Under the pieces are notes generated by a model. It saw only the letters and a program-made list of their open reading frames with translations, was not told the DNA's origin and ran no database searches. A stretch of 9,654 bases of DNA. Source: Cytophagales bacterium. GTDB taxonomy: Bacteria > Bacteroidota > Bacteroidia > Cytophagales > Cyclobacteriaceae. How positions within the stretch are numbered: the first letter of the stretch is position 1; the number at the start of each line of letters is the position of its first letter. Both the position numbers and the translations under genes were made by a program. The DNA is taken from NCBI GenBank assembly GCA_003500135.1, contig DNTA01000068.1, forward strand, positions 1-9,654. Direction: 5' to 3'. Of the stretch, positions 6,933-9,654 are shown in pieces.

Positions 6933-7626
6933 TTGATTTGTTTTTATTAGGTTTTGCGCTTACGATCAAAACGATTTCACCCTTTACTCCTTTCTCTTCA
7001 AAGTATTTTAAAACTTCCTCAACACTATTGGTGATCGACTCTTCATATATTTTTGTCAGCTCGCGGGAAACAGAAACAATTCGTTCTTTGCCCATGATAT
7101 CACCGATTTGATGAAGCGTTTTCAATAACCGGTATGGTGACTCATAGCAAACTACCGGAACCGGACTTTCCGATATCATTTCCAGTTTTGTTTTTTTGCC
7201 TTTTTTATGCGGTAAAAAGCCCTCGAAAATGAATCTATCGCAAGGTAAACCCGATTTTACAATTGCCGGAACGAAAGCTGTAGCCCCGGGTAAACATTCA
7301 ATCTGTATACCGGATTTGATACATTCGCGTACAATTAAAAAGCCAGGATCAGATATCCCTGGTGTTCCGGCATCAGAAACCAGGGCCATCACTTTACCTT
7401 CTTTCAACTGATCCACAATATGTTGAACCTGCTGGCGCTCATTGTGAATATGATAGCTCTTAAGGTCATTGTTTATGTTGTGATGTTTTAGCAGTACACC
7501 CGTTGTCCTGGTATCTTCCGCTAAAATGGTATCTACCTCATTCAGGATTCTCAGGGCCCTTAAGGTAATGTCTTCAAGATTACCAATTGGAGTGGGAACG
7601 AGATACAAACGGGTGGCATTTTCCAT
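6922..7626 (-). CDS. rsmI: 16S rRNA (cytidine1402-2'-O)-methyltransferase
   Basis: RsmI adds the 2'-O-methyl group to C1402 in the decoding centre of 16S rRNA, using SAM. The 234-residue protein shows the class III (tetrapyrrole-methylase fold) signatures: PTPIGNLED (11-19), AEDTR (36-40), SDAGTPGISDPG (84-95), LPGATA (112-117), CYESPYR (160-166), SRELTK (187-192) and GEIVL (216-220). It is shorter than E. coli RsmI (286 residues) because the C-terminal extension is missing, as is usual in this phylum; the tail ends in a polar Lys/Asn/Ser-rich stretch. The ATG at 7626 is the natural start, 4 bases after the dehydratase stop. The last 11 bases overlap the next gene. No neighbour is an obvious partner in rRNA modification. 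Confidence 0.96.
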   Translation of the reverse strand: MENATRLYLVPTPIGNLEDITLRALRILNEVDTILAEDTRTTGVLLKHHNINNDLKSYHIHNERQQVQHIVDQLKEGKVMALVSDAGTPGISDPGFLIVRECIKSGIQIECLPGATAFVPAIVKSGLPCDRFIFEGFLPHKKGKKTKLEMISESPVPVVCYESPYRLLKTLHQIGDIMGKERIVSVSRELTKIYEESITNSVEEVLKYFEEKGVKGEIVLIVSAKPNKNKSNEP

Positions 7627-7630
7627 GCCG

Positions 7631-7864
7631 CTAATTTAGCAAGTCCTCGATGGCTTTTGCCAGTTTTCTATCTTTTTCTGTTATTGTATTTCCGGCATCG
7701 TGGGTGGTCAGTTCGATATTTACCTTATTATAAACATTGCTCCAGTTCGGGTGATGTTCCATCTTTTCAGCAATTATGGCTACTCTTGACATAAAGCCAA
7801 ATGCTTCTACGAAATCATCGAATTCTATTGATGCTTTAAGCATGTTGTCTTCTTCTTTCCACAT
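7631..7864 (-). CDS. phhB: Pterin-4a-carbinolamine dehydratase
   Basis: A 77-residue enzyme that dehydrates 4a-hydroxytetrahydrobiopterin, recycling the cofactor of aromatic amino-acid hydroxylases; some members also act in molybdopterin-related metabolism. The family signature EKMEHHPNW (33-41) is intact. His37, His38 and His55 have the same spacing as the three catalytic histidines of the mammalian enzyme (61, 62 and 79). Motif [15 protein letters not shown] (51-65) is also typical. It is shorter than the roughly 100-residue mammalian and Pseudomonas proteins at the N terminus, a compact form that still covers the fold. A later Met (residue 8) is possible, but the first ATG keeps strand β1 whole. 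No phenylalanine hydroxylase gene is in the window. It is 4 bases from rsmI and 31 bases after the Lnb-like gene, so it is part of the same transcript. Confidence 0.93.
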   Translation of the reverse strand: MWKEEDNMLKASIEFDDFVEAFGFMSRVAIIAEKMEHHPNWSNVYNKVNIELTTHDAGNTITEKDRKLAKAIEDLLN

Positions 7865-7895
7865 AATTGATTGTTGTTTATGGTTGTAAATAGTT

Positions 7896-9083
7896 TTAAG
7901 GTGTTACAAAAGAAATATAAACCGACCTGAGTAGCATGGTCAGTACTATGGGAACAAAGGCAACATGGAATTGTTGAGGTTGAACAAACCAAAGCATTAA
8001 AAACAACACTAAAACTAAAGATACTACCTTAAAATACTTCCTGGATGCATTTCTGAATTTTTTAAAAAGTAATAACCAGACCATTGGAAGATGCAAGGGG
8101 AAGGCCCAAATAATATTTAAGTTTCCTTTTGTGGCTATATGGTCTGTAAAAAACCAAAGGAAGACTATTATCAAGCCAGTTATTCCTACTACGGAAAACA
8201 TTATGACATCAATCCACCTACCATTCCATTTTTTCCTAAAACAGTAAAATGTTGCGATAAGTACCAAAATGAAAACAAAACCAAACACACTGATTGGATC
8301 AGTAATTTTGGAGGCTTGATAGGGCCTGGCAGGTGCATCGTAAATTGTTTTGGTACTACTTACAAAATTGACTTTTGAAGCATCGGGAGCGCTGATGGTT
8401 GCTTTCTCAAAAGCCAAATACATATAATCCGGAAGAAACATATATTGTGAGGGATCGGCAATCTGATCGGTAGGCAAACCCAGCGCAATGTCAATGCCAA
8501 AATCAGACCAGGGCTGATAGATTAAGTATTCATCAATAAGGTCCCTGAAAGTAGCCCCTTCTTTTACGTATTCAAACTGAAAATTTAGTCCGGGCAATTC
8601 GTCAATGAACACATCGCGTATTCTTGTGGCACAATTATCAAAGAAAAAATCATACTTATAATACCTGTTTTCGGGTTGATAGTTCCATAGCAAAAACTGG
8701 AATATGGCTTGCTTTTGATCCTGTGTTAGGTTCAATACCTGCTCCTTCAGGTCCCTTTTTTCGTACTCATACGACCTCTTAAACCGATCGAATTGTTGGA
8801 TGGAAAGCATGTAGAGCAGTTTTCCCCGGGTAAATTTCATATAAAAATTAGGGGTATTAAAATTGAATGTGCCGTAATTAAAAACTAAATCCTGGCTATT
8901 TACAGTATCCTTTACCCGAATGGCGCTGTGGCCAAAAAGAGAATAGAGCTCTTCACCGGGATCGGCGGTGACGAGGCTTATAACTGCTTGGCCTGAAAGC
9001 TGTTGTTTCTGTGCAACCGCCTGATATGTAGTGACAAGAAATAAAATTGAATATATGGTCAATGCCAAATTTATTGTTCTCAT
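7896..9083 (-). CDS. Lnb/DUF4105 protein, putative lipoprotein N-acyltransferase
   Basis: A 395-residue inner-membrane protein. A signal sequence (1-24, probable cleavage after AVA) is followed by a periplasmic domain of about 235 residues and then about five transmembrane helices (roughly 264-282, 291-311, 323-341, 351-367 and 372-390). The periplasmic part carries [10 protein letters not shown] (48-57, His52) and [11 protein letters not shown] (147-157, Cys151). This His/Cys pair marks the DUF4105 / Lnb N-terminal domain, which resembles a cysteine-protease-like fold. Lnb was identified in Bacteroides as the enzyme that N-acylates lipoproteins in place of Lnt, so this protein may do the same here; several DUF4105 paralogues can exist per genome and the assignment is by family only. 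Acyl transfer would use Cys151 (inference). The dehydratase gene follows 31 bases downstream. The leader (9084-9171) has no clear promoter. Confidence 0.82.
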   Translation of the reverse strand: MRTINLALTIYSILFLVTTYQAVAQKQQLSGQAVISLVTADPGEELYSLFGHSAIRVKDTVNSQDLVFNYGTFNFNTPNFYMKFTRGKLLYMLSIQQFDRFKRSYEYEKRDLKEQVLNLTQDQKQAIFQFLLWNYQPENRYYKYDFFFDNCATRIRDVFIDELPGLNFQFEYVKEGATFRDLIDEYLIYQPWSDFGIDIALGLPTDQIADPSQYMFLPDYMYLAFEKATISAPDASKVNFVSSTKTIYDAPARPYQASKITDPISVFGFVFILVLIATFYCFRKKWNGRWIDVIMFSVVGITGLIIVFLWFFTDHIATKGNLNIIWAFPLHLPMVWLLLFKKFRNASRKYFKVVSLVLVLFLMLWFVQPQQFHVAFVPIVLTMLLRSVYISFVTP

Positions 9084-9171
9084 AGTATAATAGGGTTGGT
9101 CATTAAAATCTATTTATGAGTTAAAACGAATTCAGGAAATCAAAATAAATCAGATTGATCGCCTCATAATA
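9084..9171 (-). promoter_or_regulatory. Spacer upstream of the Lnb-like gene
   Basis: These 88 AT-rich bases separate the methyltransferase stop from the Lnb-like ATG. On the minus strand, TATTTTG (9147 down to 9141) is a partial -7 element without a TTG at the right distance, and TAGATTTT lies nearer the start codon, also without a partner. No hairpin with a T run is visible, so read-through from the methyltransferase gene is as likely as a new promoter. Confidence 0.25.
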
Positions 9172-9654
9172 CTACTGAACGCCTGGTTGGGCAACTAGCA
9201 GATATTGATATTTCAAAGACTCATTATCAATTTCAACTATTTTATATCCGGCATCAATTAGCTCCTGTTGAACCTCCTTTATTGAAACCGGGCTTATCTC
9301 AGTAGCTGACCTGCCTTCGCTACTTTCTTTATAGTCAACCACGACCAGAAATCCATCCCTTTTAAATTTCTCTCTTAACCTCGTCATATATTCCACCCGA
9401 TTGTCAATATAGCTATATACATTCACCATTAATATCCGGTCTGCTTCATTATCATTTAAACCACTATCATCGGTAGTGGTGAGCCTTGTTTCAATTTTGT
9501 GGGGAGTTGTACCGTTTTGCCTGAGTTTCTGATCTTCGATATATTCCAGAAATTGCTCATCAATTTCCACGGCAATGACTTTTTTTGCCCTTCTGGCCAA
9601 CCGAAAGGTGAAATACCCGGTTCCTGCACCAATATCAGCCACTGTTTTTCCATC
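9172..9654 (-). CDS. Class I SAM-dependent methyltransferase (5' end cut off)
   Basis: The frame is open to the window edge, giving the last 160 residues; the N terminus lies beyond 9654. The visible part starts just before motif I, VADIGAGTGYF (residues 5-15 of the fragment), and includes the β2 acidic end in VIAVEID and the β4 region ILMVNVYSYI. A later strand, FLVVVDYKE, and a C-terminal half ending YLLVAQPGVQ complete the Rossmann methyltransferase fold. The GTG at 9642 lies inside motif I and is not the start. Substrate cannot be told from the fold; this UbiE/Methyltransf_11-like group includes many small-molecule and protein methylases. It is separated from the Lnb-like gene by 88 bases and may or may not share its transcript. 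Confidence 0.88.
   Translation of the reverse strand, partial: DGKTVADIGAGTGYFTFRLARRAKKVIAVEIDEQFLEYIEDQKLRQNGTTPHKIETRLTTTDDSGLNDNEADRILMVNVYSYIDNRVEYMTRLREKFKRDGFLVVVDYKESSEGRSATEISPVSIKEVQQELIDAGYKIVEIDNESLKYQYLLVAQPGVQ

Noticed and set aside
8139..8378. Plus-strand open frame of 79 codons within the Lnb-like gene
   Set aside because: It is antisense to the transmembrane part of that gene and has no family features.
9456..9653. Second minus-strand frame at the right edge
   Set aside because: It overlaps the methyltransferase fragment in another frame; only the latter carries the VADIGAGTG motif and continues as a domain.

Overview
The window looks like chromosomal housekeeping DNA from a member of the Bacteroidota, probably a Cytophagales-type marine or soil bacterium. 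The assignment rests on an Lnb/DUF4105 periplasmic protein, a leukotriene-A4-hydrolase-like M1 peptidase made as a lipoprotein, and a 550-residue CstA-type carrier. It also rests on AT-rich leaders with no Shine-Dalgarno sequence ahead of most genes. The genus-level guess is inference. No phage, insertion sequence, CRISPR array, tRNA or rRNA was seen.

Layout. A 151-base leader opens the window and holds two small inverted repeats and a weak promoter candidate. Two plus-strand genes follow: a CstA/BtsT-family transporter (152-1804) and an FAD-dependent reductase of the geranylgeranyl-reductase-like group with a TTG start (1823-2938). The reductase converges, with 2 bases between stops, on a minus-strand lipoprotein M1 aminopeptidase (2941-4821). 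A 124-base divergent spacer with a perfect 16-bp palindrome separates the peptidase from a plus-strand radical SAM/SPASM protein (4946-5974). That gene abuts, with no spacer, a compact minus-strand cluster occupying the rest of the window.

The minus-strand cluster, in transcription order, is: a class I SAM methyltransferase (cut by the right edge, 9172-9654), a putative lipoprotein N-acyltransferase Lnb (7896-9083), pterin-4a-carbinolamine dehydratase (7631-7864), the 16S rRNA 2'-O-methyltransferase RsmI (6922-7626), an inositol-monophosphatase-family enzyme (6126-6932), and a 49-residue Cys-rich membrane protein of the FeoB-associated type (5975-6124). From the dehydratase onward the spacings are 4 bases, an 11-base overlap and 1 base, so co-transcription and translational coupling are likely. 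The functions do not form one pathway; this is a housekeeping operon, not a dedicated system.

I found no convincing new multi-gene system. The items most worth a second look are the orphan radical SAM/SPASM enzyme, the orphan Cys-rich mini-protein without feoA/feoB nearby, the solitary reductase that resembles those of type III polyketide synthase clusters, and the palindrome in the divergent spacer.
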